From the NCBI GenBank assembly GCA_023231005.1, contig JALNWG010000011.1, positions 1 to 64,000 on the forward strand: DNA of 64,000 nucleotides, read 5' to 3'. The position numbers and the translations under genes were made by a program. The notes under the pieces are model-generated. The model ran no database searches. It worked only from the letters and a program-made list of their open reading frames with translations, and had not been told where the DNA came from. Below are positions 43,559-52,643 of the stretch, piece by piece. Source of the DNA: Bacteroidales bacterium (GTDB lineage: Bacteria; Bacteroidota; Bacteroidia; Bacteroidales; FEN-979). The stretch's first letter is position 1; each line of letters starts with the position of its first letter.

Positions 43559-44575
43559 TCAAATAACGTTGACTTCCATCTCTAAGTGAATTCCGAATTC
43601 TTCCTGAACAGATTCAATCATTTTGTTCGCCAGATCGAGAATTTGAATACCTGAAGCATTCCCATAATTTACCAGGACAAGCGGTTGATCAGGATAAACC
43701 CCGGCATCACCTATGCGATACCCTTTCCATCCGCATTGTTCCAACAACCAGGCAGCCGGAATTTTAATCCTTCCTGAATCCATTTTAAAACCAGGTATTG
43801 ATGGAAATTTCATTTTCAACGATTCCCATAACTCAACGAAGATCATCGGATTCTTAAAAAAACTGCCGGCATTTCCAATCTTTGCCGGATCAGGGAGTTT
43901 ACGTAACCGGATATTGCTTACGGCTGTACGAACATCATTCAACGTGGGTGTTTCCACCTGCATAAGGGTTAGCTCATTCCGGATATTTCCGTAATCGAGT
44001 TTAAAAGCAGCTTTTTTATTCAGTTTAAAAGTCACATCCATTAAAATGACTTTTCCCCTGAGGGTTTGCTTAAAAATACTGTCACGATAGCCAAAACAGC
44101 AGTCCTTCCCATCAATATGGTGTTGTTTTCCCGAATCAATTTCCACATAATGTATTGCATCAATCACTTCTTTTACTTCCACACCATAAGCTCCGATATT
44201 TTGAACAGGAGCCCCTCCTACCGTGCCGGGTATCAAGGAAAGGTTTTCCACCCCCGGCCAGCCCTTGTCGACGCAGAATTGAACAAAAGTATCCCAGATC
44301 TCGCCCGCCTGAACTCTAATCCACACACTATTCTGATCTTCTTTCATTACCTCAATACCTTTTACATTGATCCGGATTACGATACCAGGAAAATCGCGGG
44401 TAAAAAGGATGTTACTTCCTCCTCCTAAAAAAAGGATCGGCATCCGGATCATCTTCCGGTAATTCAGCAAAGTGAGAATCTCCTCGGGCGTTTTTGCCTC
44501 GACGAAATATTTTGCCTCCACATCCATTCCAAAGGTGTGAAGGGTTTTCAGGGAAACATTTTGATCCAGATGCAT
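43559..44575 (-). CDS. murB: UDP-N-acetylenolpyruvoylglucosamine reductase (type I)
   Basis: 338 aa with the FAD-binding region PILFLGGGSNILF, the NLSLIPGTVGGAPVQNIGAYGVEVKE loop (kept here as positions about 115-140) and the C-terminal GNAGSFFKNP motif. The length and split FAD domain are those of E. coli-type MurB. It reduces UDP-GlcNAc-enolpyruvate to UDP-MurNAc in peptidoglycan synthesis. Convergent with pyrD, 12 bp between stops. Confidence 0.94.
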   Translation of the reverse strand: MHLDQNVSLKTLHTFGMDVEAKYFVEAKTPEEILTLLNYRKMIRMPILFLGGGSNILFTRDFPGIVIRINVKGIEVMKEDQNSVWIRVQAGEIWDTFVQFCVDKGWPGVENLSLIPGTVGGAPVQNIGAYGVEVKEVIDAIHYVEIDSGKQHHIDGKDCCFGYRDSIFKQTLRGKVILMDVTFKLNKKAAFKLDYGNIRNELTLMQVETPTLNDVRTAVSNIRLRKLPDPAKIGNAGSFFKNPMIFVELWESLKMKFPSIPGFKMDSGRIKIPAAWLLEQCGWKGYRIGDAGVYPDQPLVLVNYGNASGIQILDLANKMIESVQEEFGIHLEMEVNVI

Positions 44576-44621
44576 AGTAAAAAGTAAAAGTCAAATTTAA
44601 ACCATTTGGTTATAAAGTCGG

Positions 44622-45827
44622 ATGAAAAGGTTTATTTTTGTTGTACCTGAAGAGGAAATATTAATCGATAGCCCCCGGAATTTGGAACAAAAACTGCATG
44701 TATCTGTATCGGTGACGAATGATCTTACTACAGACCAGCGGGTTGATCGTACCTGCCGTACCCTGGAAAAAATGGGGTTTGATGTTTTGCTGATCGGAAG
44801 GCATCGTACTACCAGCAAAACACTGCTGCCCCGTTCATACAAGATGCACCGGATGCGCCTTTTATTCGATAAAGGTCCCTGGTTTTATGCGGAATATAAT
44901 TTCCGTTTGTTTTTTTTCCTCCTCACACACAAATCCGACATGCTGGTTTCTAATGACCTCGATACCCTACCTGCCACTTTTTTAGCCTGGAAAACATTTT
45001 GGATCACCGGTAAGCGAAAAAATTTCATGATTCACGACTGTCATGAATATTTCAGAGGAGTTCCGGAATTGGTCGGACGGAAGCGGGTGACCGCAACATG
45101 GAAATGGTTGGAGGATAGAATTTTCCCCAGGTTAAAGAATATAGTAGCGGTAAATCAATCCGTTGCCGATCTCTATTTCAGAGAATATGGTCTCCCGATC
45201 ACCATTTTACGGAATGTTCCTTTCAGAAAAACTTTAGAAGGAAAAAGAGACAAGACACAATTCGGGATCCGTCCGGATCAGAAAGTCATTCTCTACCAGG
45301 GGGCCGTCAACGTTGATCGCGGTTTGGAAGAGGCCATTTTGGCCATGAAACATTTAAAAACCGATGCTGTACTTGTCATCGCCGGAACCGGAGATATTTT
45401 AATCCAGCTTCAGAATTTTGCGGCCACGGAAAAAATCATATCTAAAGTGCGGTTCCTGGGGCAGGTGCCTTTTCAGGAGTTACACAGTATAACGCTGATG
45501 GCGGATGTGGGTTTGTCGATTGAGAAAGACATCGGGGTAAATTATCATTTTGCTTTGCCCAATAAATTAATGGATTACATTCAGGCACGTGTTCCGGTAC
45601 TTGTATCACCCTTTCCTGAAATGAAGTCAATCGTTGACCAATTTCAGATCGGAGAATTTGTCCATAGTCATGATCCAACCACCCTGGCCCGGCAACTGGA
45701 CCACATTTTAAACGATCAGGATCAATGTATGATTTACAAAAAAAACACAGCGAAAGCGGCGGATGTTTTGTGTTGGGAAAACGAGGAAAAATCGCTGATT
45801 GAACTGGTTGGAAAGGCTATTGAATGA
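44622..45827 (+). CDS. Glycosyltransferase (GT4-like), start uncertain
   Basis: 401 aa from ATG 44622, but the conserved part begins near residue 24 (HVSVSVTNDLTTDQRVDRTC), and a TTG at 44682 would give MEQKLHVSV…, a more family-like start. A TATTTTTG -7 element at 44633-44640 lies inside the longer version, favouring the TTG. The C-terminal GT-B half has VILYQGAVNVDRGLEE, AGTGD and the EADVGLSIE-like MADVGLSIEKDIG. Acts on a nucleotide sugar, probably for surface glycan. Stop overlaps the next GT start by 4 bp. Confidence 0.82.
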   Translation: MKRFIFVVPEEEILIDSPRNLEQKLHVSVSVTNDLTTDQRVDRTCRTLEKMGFDVLLIGRHRTTSKTLLPRSYKMHRMRLLFDKGPWFYAEYNFRLFFFLLTHKSDMLVSNDLDTLPATFLAWKTFWITGKRKNFMIHDCHEYFRGVPELVGRKRVTATWKWLEDRIFPRLKNIVAVNQSVADLYFREYGLPITILRNVPFRKTLEGKRDKTQFGIRPDQKVILYQGAVNVDRGLEEAILAMKHLKTDAVLVIAGTGDILIQLQNFAATEKIISKVRFLGQVPFQELHSITLMADVGLSIEKDIGVNYHFALPNKLMDYIQARVPVLVSPFPEMKSIVDQFQIGEFVHSHDPTTLARQLDHILNDQDQCMIYKKNTAKAADVLCWENEEKSLIELVGKAIE

Positions 45828-46951
45828 TCACGCATCTTCACATCGTATCGTTCGACATTCCCTATCCTCCGAATTATGGAGGAATCATCGATGTTTTCTA
45901 TAAAATCAAAGCGCTTCACACGGCTGGTATTAAAATCCATTTACATTGTTTTGAGTATGATCGTAAACCGGCACCTCAATTGGATTTTTATTGTGAAAGT
46001 ATCGATTATTATCCACGCAGGACAGGATTTTCCGCCAACCTTGCGCTCACACCCTATATCGTAGCCAGCAGACAGTCGGAGAAACTTCTTCAAAACCTGC
46101 TCCAGGATGATCATCCAATAATTTTTGAAGGATTGCATACCTGCGGCTTTCTTTCCGATAACCGATTGCAGAACCGTTTGCTGATTTATCGTGAAAGCAA
46201 TATTGAGCATCATTACTACTATTATCTCAGCAAAGCGGAAAAAAACTGGGGAAAGAAAATGTTTTTCCTTGTGGAAAGTCTCCGCTTGAAAGTTTTTCAG
46301 CAAACCTTGCAACATGCATCGGTCATGTTGACAGTTTCGGAGGAGGACACCCGTTATCTGGCTACTCATTTCCCCGGCAGGAAGGTTGTTTACCTTCCCA
46401 GCTTTCACGGAAATGACCGGGTAACAGCACGATCTGGAAAAGGGACTTATGCTTTGTACCAGGGAAAACTTTCGGTTCCGGAAAACACGGTAGCTGCTGA
46501 ATTTCTGATTACGAAAGTTTGGGAAGACTCATTCCCGGAACTGATCCTTGCAGGATTAAACCCTCCAGAGCACCTGGTAAAATTAGCCGGTCAGAGGTCT
46601 AATATCCGCGTGGTTGTGAGCCCTGGCGAGGAAGAGATGAATGATCTGGTAGCAAATGCTCATATCAATATTTTAGTTACTTTTCAAGCCACCGGATTGA
46701 AGTTAAAACTATTAAATGCTTTATTTAACGGACGTTTTTGCCTTGTTAATCCGGCAATCGTTCACGGAACCCAGTTAGGAGAATTATGTACAATAGCCAA
46801 CACATCGTTGGAATTCAAGAATGAAATTTCAACTCTTTTTTCGAAGGAATTCTCCGAATCACTGATTCAGCAAAGGAAAGATGCACTAATAGAACGATAT
46901 TCCAACCAAAATAATTGCAAATTATTCCTGAATATATTAAATTTGTCTTAA
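45824..46951 (+). CDS. Glycosyltransferase-like protein, GT-B fold
   Basis: 375 aa with a GT4-like N-terminus (IVSFDIPYPPNYGGIIDVFYK). The central RESNIEHHYYYYLSKAE and the C-terminal acidic ANAHINILVTFQATGLKLKLLNAL region replace the usual EX7E. ATGA overlap with the upstream GT gene implies coupled translation. The two probably act in succession on one surface glycan. Sequence is divergent, so catalysis is inferred. Confidence 0.72.
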   Translation: MITHLHIVSFDIPYPPNYGGIIDVFYKIKALHTAGIKIHLHCFEYDRKPAPQLDFYCESIDYYPRRTGFSANLALTPYIVASRQSEKLLQNLLQDDHPIIFEGLHTCGFLSDNRLQNRLLIYRESNIEHHYYYYLSKAEKNWGKKMFFLVESLRLKVFQQTLQHASVMLTVSEEDTRYLATHFPGRKVVYLPSFHGNDRVTARSGKGTYALYQGKLSVPENTVAAEFLITKVWEDSFPELILAGLNPPEHLVKLAGQRSNIRVVVSPGEEEMNDLVANAHINILVTFQATGLKLKLLNALFNGRFCLVNPAIVHGTQLGELCTIANTSLEFKNEISTLFSKEFSESLIQQRKDALIERYSNQNNCKLFLNILNLS

Positions 46952-46987
46952 TGTTTCGATTACCTTTAACCGTTTAAATCATATTGT

Positions 46988-47869
46988 ATGAAAAAAATCC
47001 TTGTACCCGTTGATTTTTCAAGTCACACGGATATTACTTGTAAATACGCTCTTGAATTTGCCCGGGTCTACGGGGCCGAAATAAAACTTTTCCATACTTA
47101 TTTCGATCAGGTCATCATTGCCGACACCAGTTTCCCCGACACACTGGATATGAGTACTATTTACAATGAAGAGCTTATGAAGGAGATTCATCATCAAGCG
47201 GAACGGAATATGGAGGAATTGGTTCAGAAAGTCACTTTGATGATAGAAAAGGAGAAAATTCAGAATGTTACGCTTGATTTTCTTGTGCTGGGGGGCGAAA
47301 TTGAACATGAACTCCGGGATCTTTGCAAAGAATTTCATCCGGATCTGGTGATTATGGGAACCACCGGGAAGGGAAACAACATCAATGTTTGGGGAAAAGT
47401 TTCGACATTTATCATTGATCATGCCAAAGTACCCGTGATAACGGTGCCGGAGTTAAAGGATTACCGGGAATTTAAAACAATCATGTTCTCAGCCGATTTA
47501 TCTGCATCCAATGCGGAATCAATTTCAGGGATTTTAAATCTTTTTTCGGTGTTTTCGGTTAATCTTCAGGTGGTTCATTTTCTTAAAAAGTCAAAGGTAG
47601 CAACGAACGCTTATGACCGGATGAAAGCTTTACAGCTCAAATTCGGCAAAGAAGAAAAGTCCGAAATCATCAAATTTGAGGTGATTGAAATAGCTGAAGA
47701 CAATCAGAAATCAGTCGACCAGTATGTTCGTGACAAGGGAATCGACCTGATTGCATTTCAACCCCATAAACGGAGTTTGCTTTACATGTTTTTTACCAAA
47801 AACATTACCAAGAAAAATCTATTTGCAACCAATATCCCGTTGTTAGCCATGCCGGCTATTGAACCTTAA
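46988..47869 (+). CDS. Tandem universal stress protein (UspA x2)
   Basis: 293 aa, two UspA domains. The first begins KKILVPVDFSSHTDITCKYA and has VIMGTTGKGNN, resembling the G-2x-G-9x-G ATP loop. The second begins FKTIMFSADLSASNAESISG but its ATP loop is degenerate (IAFQPHKRSLLYMFF). Tandem Usp proteins respond to stress or starvation, binding ATP through the first domain. Its stop overlaps the convergent LysM gene by 4 bp. Confidence 0.9.
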   Translation: MKKILVPVDFSSHTDITCKYALEFARVYGAEIKLFHTYFDQVIIADTSFPDTLDMSTIYNEELMKEIHHQAERNMEELVQKVTLMIEKEKIQNVTLDFLVLGGEIEHELRDLCKEFHPDLVIMGTTGKGNNINVWGKVSTFIIDHAKVPVITVPELKDYREFKTIMFSADLSASNAESISGILNLFSVFSVNLQVVHFLKKSKVATNAYDRMKALQLKFGKEEKSEIIKFEVIEIAEDNQKSVDQYVRDKGIDLIAFQPHKRSLLYMFFTKNITKKNLFATNIPLLAMPAIEP

Positions 47870-49320
47870 TTGGCGCTGACCAACTTATAATTTTCGTATT
47901 TATAAATTTCCCAGCGTTGGTTTTCAAATCCATTTCCTTTTGATTTTTGGAAATTATACTGATTTTGAAGCGTTTGGATTTTAAATTCACCAAGGCACCG
48001 CTGGAAATTTGTTCCATAGGTTTTCATAGCGGAAAGAAAATACCAGGCAACGTCAAAGCCCTGGAAGGCAAGAATCTCCGGATCGGCATTATAGGTTTTC
48101 TGGTATTGCCCAACAAATTGCTTCACAAAACCATTTTCATAATCAATAAATGAGGTGGCAACCTGGTGGGTTTTGAGGCCGACCAGATATTCGGTTTCCA
48201 ATCCTACAAGTTTTGACCAATCGGGAAGGCCCAAAAGGGTAATATCGTATTCGTTCTTTAATTCATATAAACGACGGGTAAGATCAACAGCAAAAGCGGC
48301 ATTACTTGTAAAAACCACGAGGTAATTATGCTTCTCCTTCGACAACTTGCCGGCAATTGACACCTGCCCATCAATTATCTGTGTATTCAATTGATGTTCC
48401 TGACATTCTTTTTTCAGGTTTTCAAATGCCTCCCGATCTTGATATTGGTTATTCTTTAAAATCAGCACGTGTCCAGAAGAAAATTTATGTGCCATAAAGT
48501 CTGAAACTCCACCGATCAGCGTTTTTTTAGAAGGGATGGTTTTAAATATAAATGGATTTCCTTGAATAATTTGAGATCTTTCGGAAATTGGATTTACGAG
48601 AACAATCTTGTTTTTTTTAGCGAAATCAGCTACTATTTGAAAATTATGATGATAGAGTACCCCTACAATCAGGTCCATTTTCTTTAATTCCGGGTTCTTC
48701 AGGATCTGTCGTGTTTTTACGGTATCCTTGTCCATATCGTAAACCCAAAGCCGGACCCTGATGCCTTTTTTTTCCAGTGTATCCAAAGCCAGGCGAAATC
48801 CTTCGTAAAATGGAAGGAATTGGAATGATTTACACGACTCTAATAATCCAGGATCATCATTTCCGGCTTCGATCTGATCAAATTCATTCAGATAAAGGGG
48901 TATCATCAGAGCCACTGAGTATACTGTTTTTTTTGATGTACTGTCAAGCCCGCAAGGCAACTCCGGATGGGGAATGGTATCTGTGGCAAGACGAGAAGGT
49001 TTAGCCGGGGTTAGTTTTTCTTTTACCGGGGCAACTTCAATTTTTGAACCTTCTTTGGGAATTCTTATCTTCTGATCTGCCTTAATCCCTTCTTTGACAA
49101 CCGGATTTTCACGAATGATATCGTTTACATCCACTCCGTATGCCTTTGAGATCATGTACAGAGTTTGCCCTCGTTTGATGGTATGAATGTAATAGTCTTT
49201 GCCATCGATCTTTTCAATCACGGAAGAATGGATTTTTTTCAACTGCTCCTGAGGTGTTTGTGCAAAAACACCGTTGCATAATAAAAGGAATAAGAAAAAT
49301 ATAAATATAATTTTCTTCAT
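47866..49320 (-). CDS. LysM domain fused to a type 1 periplasmic-binding fold
   Basis: 484 aa: signal peptide (ending GVFA), one LysM domain (about 40-95, YYIHTIKRGQTLYMISKAYG). A Pro/Lys-rich linker precedes a LivJ/PBP1-like domain (about 130-470, VYSVALMIPLYLN, YHHNFQIVADFAKKNKIVLV). LysM binds peptidoglycan, and PBP1-like domains bind small ligands or act as lipoprotein activators of penicillin-binding proteins. That pairing suggests a peptidoglycan-tethered sensor or regulator; the ligand is unknown. A 9-bp inverted repeat (49331-49356) lies just upstream. Confidence 0.85.
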   Translation of the reverse strand: MKKIIFIFFLFLLLCNGVFAQTPQEQLKKIHSSVIEKIDGKDYYIHTIKRGQTLYMISKAYGVDVNDIIRENPVVKEGIKADQKIRIPKEGSKIEVAPVKEKLTPAKPSRLATDTIPHPELPCGLDSTSKKTVYSVALMIPLYLNEFDQIEAGNDDPGLLESCKSFQFLPFYEGFRLALDTLEKKGIRVRLWVYDMDKDTVKTRQILKNPELKKMDLIVGVLYHHNFQIVADFAKKNKIVLVNPISERSQIIQGNPFIFKTIPSKKTLIGGVSDFMAHKFSSGHVLILKNNQYQDREAFENLKKECQEHQLNTQIIDGQVSIAGKLSKEKHNYLVVFTSNAAFAVDLTRRLYELKNEYDITLLGLPDWSKLVGLETEYLVGLKTHQVATSFIDYENGFVKQFVGQYQKTYNADPEILAFQGFDVAWYFLSAMKTYGTNFQRCLGEFKIQTLQNQYNFQKSKGNGFENQRWEIYKYENYKLVSAN

Positions 49321-49330
49321 ATCACCATGT

Positions 49331-49356
49331 AATTAATTGTCTGTTGTCAATTAATT
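49331..49356 (-). promoter_or_regulatory. 9-bp inverted repeat between guaA and the LysM gene
   Basis: AATTAATTG (49331-49339) and CAATTAATT (49348-49356) form a perfect inverted repeat around an 8-base spacer, 10 bp upstream of the LysM gene ATG and just after the guaA stop. Could be an operator or a weak terminator stem; not a classical terminator. Confidence 0.4.
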
Positions 49357-49357
49357 T

Positions 49358-50887
49358 TTACTCCCATTCTATTGTTGCCGGCGGTTTTGAACTGATATCA
49401 TAAACCACCCTGTTTACTCCTTTCACTTTGTTGATGATGTCGTTGCTTACCTTAGCCAGAAAATCATAGGGCAGATGAGCCCAATCGGCAGTCATTCCAT
49501 CAGTAGAGGTTACGGCACGTAATCCCACAACATTTTCATAAGTACGCTCATCGCCCATCACGCCTACCGACAGAACCGGAAGCAATACGGCAAAAGCCTG
49601 CCAAACGGAGTGGTAGAGGTTGGCGGAGCGTAAACCTTCAATAAAAATATCGTCCACCTCCTGTAGTAGTCTAACCTTTTCAGCATCAACATCGCTGAGA
49701 ATTCTCACTGCCAATCCGGGTCCGGGAAATGGATGACGATCAACAAAGTCGGCATCCAATCCCAAGGTGCGGCCGACTTTGCGAACTTCATCTTTAAACA
49801 GGCTTTTCAGCGGTTCTACGATCTTCAATTTGAGGTGTTCCGGTAATCCGCCTACATTGTGATGCGATTTGATGGTGGCAGAGGGACCTTTTACCGAGTG
49901 TGATTCAATCACATCGGGATAGATGGTTCCCTGGGCAAGCCATTTGATTTCTCTGATGTTGTTTGCCTCTGCTTCAAAAACATCAATAAAAGTTTTTCCG
50001 ATGATTTTGCGTTTTTTCTCCGGCTCTACAACGTCCTTTAATGCATGAATAAACAAACTGCATGCATCCACTTTCAGGATATTCAAATGTAGCGATTGAT
50101 AACGCTCCATGACCTTCCGGGATTCATTTTTACGAAGGAGACCGTTATCCACGAAGATGCAATAAAGATTATTACCGATGGCTTTATGGAGCAACATGGC
50201 TGTTACCGATGAATCGACACCACCCGACAAACCCAAAACCACTTTATCATTTCCCAATTGCTTTTTGAGTTCCGCAACAGTGCTTTCAACAAAAGAATCG
50301 GGAGTCCAGGTTTGCCGACAACCACAGATGCCGACCACAAAATTTCGCAAAAGGTCCAACCCTTGTGTAGTGTGATATACTTCCGGATGGAACTGAATTC
50401 CATACGTTTTTTCTCCTTCTATTCGGAAACCGGCAAAAGCCACCTCCGGAGTACTGGCAATGGTAGTGAATTCCTTGGGCATTTCAAGGATGGTATCGGC
50501 ATGCGACATCCAAACCTGGGTTCCCGGGATCATTCCTTTTAGGAGTTCATTGGAAGCATCGATGGTCACCAGGTTTGCCCGGCCATATTCACGGATCTTT
50601 GAAGCAGCCACCGTTCCTCCCGATGATTGTGCCAGAAATTGTGCGCCGTAACAAACTCCAAGCAATGGCCGCTTCCCTTTGATGTTCGACAAATCGGGGA
50701 ACGGAGCATGTTCGTCCCTCACTGAAAACGGGCTTCCCGACAGAATCACTCCTTTGATATGTTCATCCGGAACCGGGAAAGTATGATAGGGATGAATTTC
50801 ACAATACACATTGAGTTCCCTTATCCGCCGTGCAATAAGTTGCGTATATTGGGAACCGAAATCGAGAATGAGAATGGTCTCTTGCAT
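49358..50887 (-). CDS. guaA: GMP synthase (glutamine-hydrolysing)
   Basis: 509 aa: class I glutamine amidotransferase with catalytic Cys in LLGVCYGAQFLA and His/Glu in GIQFHPEVYHT, then the ATP-pyrophosphatase P-loop VVLGLSGGVDSSVTAMLL, and the C-terminal dimerisation domain. It converts XMP to GMP. The C-terminus is standard (…PPATIEWE). Its -7 element abuts the ATG (see 50892-50899). Confidence 0.96.
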   Translation of the reverse strand: MQETILILDFGSQYTQLIARRIRELNVYCEIHPYHTFPVPDEHIKGVILSGSPFSVRDEHAPFPDLSNIKGKRPLLGVCYGAQFLAQSSGGTVAASKIREYGRANLVTIDASNELLKGMIPGTQVWMSHADTILEMPKEFTTIASTPEVAFAGFRIEGEKTYGIQFHPEVYHTTQGLDLLRNFVVGICGCRQTWTPDSFVESTVAELKKQLGNDKVVLGLSGGVDSSVTAMLLHKAIGNNLYCIFVDNGLLRKNESRKVMERYQSLHLNILKVDACSLFIHALKDVVEPEKKRKIIGKTFIDVFEAEANNIREIKWLAQGTIYPDVIESHSVKGPSATIKSHHNVGGLPEHLKLKIVEPLKSLFKDEVRKVGRTLGLDADFVDRHPFPGPGLAVRILSDVDAEKVRLLQEVDDIFIEGLRSANLYHSVWQAFAVLLPVLSVGVMGDERTYENVVGLRAVTSTDGMTADWAHLPYDFLAKVSNDIINKVKGVNRVVYDISSKPPATIEWE

Positions 50888-50891
50888 TTCA

Positions 50892-50920
50892 CAAATATAG
50901 AAAAAAAATTAGCGGATCAA
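50892..50920 (-). promoter_or_regulatory. guaA promoter abutting the start codon (leaderless candidate)
   Basis: On the minus strand TTG at 50920-50918 and TATATTTG at 50899-50892 are 18 bp apart. Only four bases separate the -7 element from ATG at 50887, so the predicted start of transcription falls on or next to the ATG. Confidence 0.45.
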
Positions 50921-52639
50921 TGTGGCTTCATACCGGGATGTATTTCCTACAGCATCAGATACAGTAAGCACAAATTGGTTGGATCCGGACCGGATAAGAT
51001 CATCAAAAGTATATGTAAGCAGATTACTTTTTAAGTCGTAATCCATTAATATCCATTTTCCATTCAACCTGCCTTCATAAGATTTTATTCCCGACAGATT
51101 ATCAGAGATTTTAATCAGGATTGATGATTGCTTGGTGATTTTTTTGTTATTGAAAATATTGACAGGCCGTATGATGGGAGGTGATGTATCAACTGTAATG
51201 GTAAAGTTTCCGAATTCTCTGATTTGAGTAGTAACCCATCCATGGTCATATTTTCCACCCCGACTGACGAAGCGGTTGTTTGGTCCAACGGAAACAATAA
51301 GGGCTTTCGAGGTAAGGTCAGCCGGCAGGTTATTGGCTTTGATCGACAGGGTACAGAACGTGAAAAGCGGCGTTAACTCGTTATGCAGATCATAAACATC
51401 GGCATAACAGCCGGGATGTGGAGCTCCCAATCTAAAAGTAAAATTAAACTCTTCATATACCGCTTCTTTTGGAACATCGAACTTGAGTCCGGGTTGTTCA
51501 AAGTGGTTATCTGCTTTATAAGTAAAAAGCTGGGATCCGGCAGGAACATTCTCTTTGGAGGCCGTCCGATTACTCTTTGGCGGATTACTTTTCACCCAAA
51601 ACACAAGTACGGCAGCATTTCCGAAAGCATCTTTGACCGTATATTGGATCTTATGTTTCCGTGAATCGGAAAAAGTAACGATCCCGCGGTTTTTGACATC
51701 TTTATAAACGCTTAGTTTATTGTTGGGAGCGACATAAGAACGCTGTAGCTTGTGGTTACTCCGGATCAATGCGGGATAGTCAATCAAGCTGTTGATATAC
51801 CGTGTTTCGGAAAAAGCGAAACGGTCAACGTTTTGAGAGAAGATCCGCAACCCATCAATACTCAGATCGATGGCGTGAACACCTGTTTTAAGACCACCTT
51901 CAGCATTGTCGGACGTTTCGATTCCGAAAATTATTTTTCCGGAAAGAATAATGGTATCATGTTTTTTTAGGTGATAGAGACCTTTGGAACCGGCAACAGG
52001 AATCAACAAAGCATCCGGTAACCGGTTAACGCTGGCATTTTCATCCATCGGATAAATTTTAATCCATGAAATTTTCGGTTCGATGCCATCAGATTTCATA
52101 AATCCGAAATCAAGGGGATCGATGATTTCCTGCGATTTTGTTTCCCGGATCTCGAAATGAAGATGAGGCCCACCGGAAGCTCCAGAATTTCCGGAATAAG
52201 CAATGATCTCCCCTTTTTTGACTTTAATCAAACCAGCAGGTAGCTCCATATCAAGTGCGAAAGACTCTTTTTTATATTGCTGAGCTCTTACATAGGTAGC
52301 TGTAGCGCCGGCATAGGATTTCAAATGGCCATAGAGTGAAGTATACCCATTGGGATGGGCAATATAGAGCGCTTTTCCGAAGCCGCCCGGTGAAACATTA
52401 ACTCTGGCAACATATCCATCAGCAACAGCAAAAACAGGTTTCCCCTGCACACCCTGGGTACGGATATCAATACCGGAATGAAAATGATTTTTCCGTATTT
52501 CGCCAAACGATCCGGATAAGGAAACCGGAAAATTGACGGGCGAGCGGAACATGTTTTTTTGCTCCTGTGAATGACCCGGCAATGTTATCAGCATGGACAA
52601 CAAAAAAACGGCAGAAACTACGATAACCCTTCTTGTCAT
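50909..52639 (-). CDS. M23 (LytM-type) peptidase, exported
   Basis: 576 aa from ATG 52639; the longer frame up to 52744 overlaps the upstream gene and lacks a signal. Signal peptide (about 9-22, VIVVSAVFLLSMLI). LytM domain (about 35-180) with HSGIDIRT (first metal His/Asp) and GPHLHFEIRE (catalytic HxH). The C-terminal 400 residues are beta-sandwich-like with no known motif. M23 enzymes cut peptidoglycan peptide crosslinks. Placed 5 bp after the M49 peptidase gene and upstream of guaA. Confidence 0.88.
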   Translation of the reverse strand: MTRRVIVVSAVFLLSMLITLPGHSQEQKNMFRSPVNFPVSLSGSFGEIRKNHFHSGIDIRTQGVQGKPVFAVADGYVARVNVSPGGFGKALYIAHPNGYTSLYGHLKSYAGATATYVRAQQYKKESFALDMELPAGLIKVKKGEIIAYSGNSGASGGPHLHFEIRETKSQEIIDPLDFGFMKSDGIEPKISWIKIYPMDENASVNRLPDALLIPVAGSKGLYHLKKHDTIILSGKIIFGIETSDNAEGGLKTGVHAIDLSIDGLRIFSQNVDRFAFSETRYINSLIDYPALIRSNHKLQRSYVAPNNKLSVYKDVKNRGIVTFSDSRKHKIQYTVKDAFGNAAVLVFWVKSNPPKSNRTASKENVPAGSQLFTYKADNHFEQPGLKFDVPKEAVYEEFNFTFRLGAPHPGCYADVYDLHNELTPLFTFCTLSIKANNLPADLTSKALIVSVGPNNRFVSRGGKYDHGWVTTQIREFGNFTITVDTSPPIIRPVNIFNNKKITKQSSILIKISDNLSGIKSYEGRLNGKWILMDYDLKSNLLTYTFDDLIRSGSNQFVLTVSDAVGNTSRYEATLIR

Positions 52640-52643
52640 GTTG

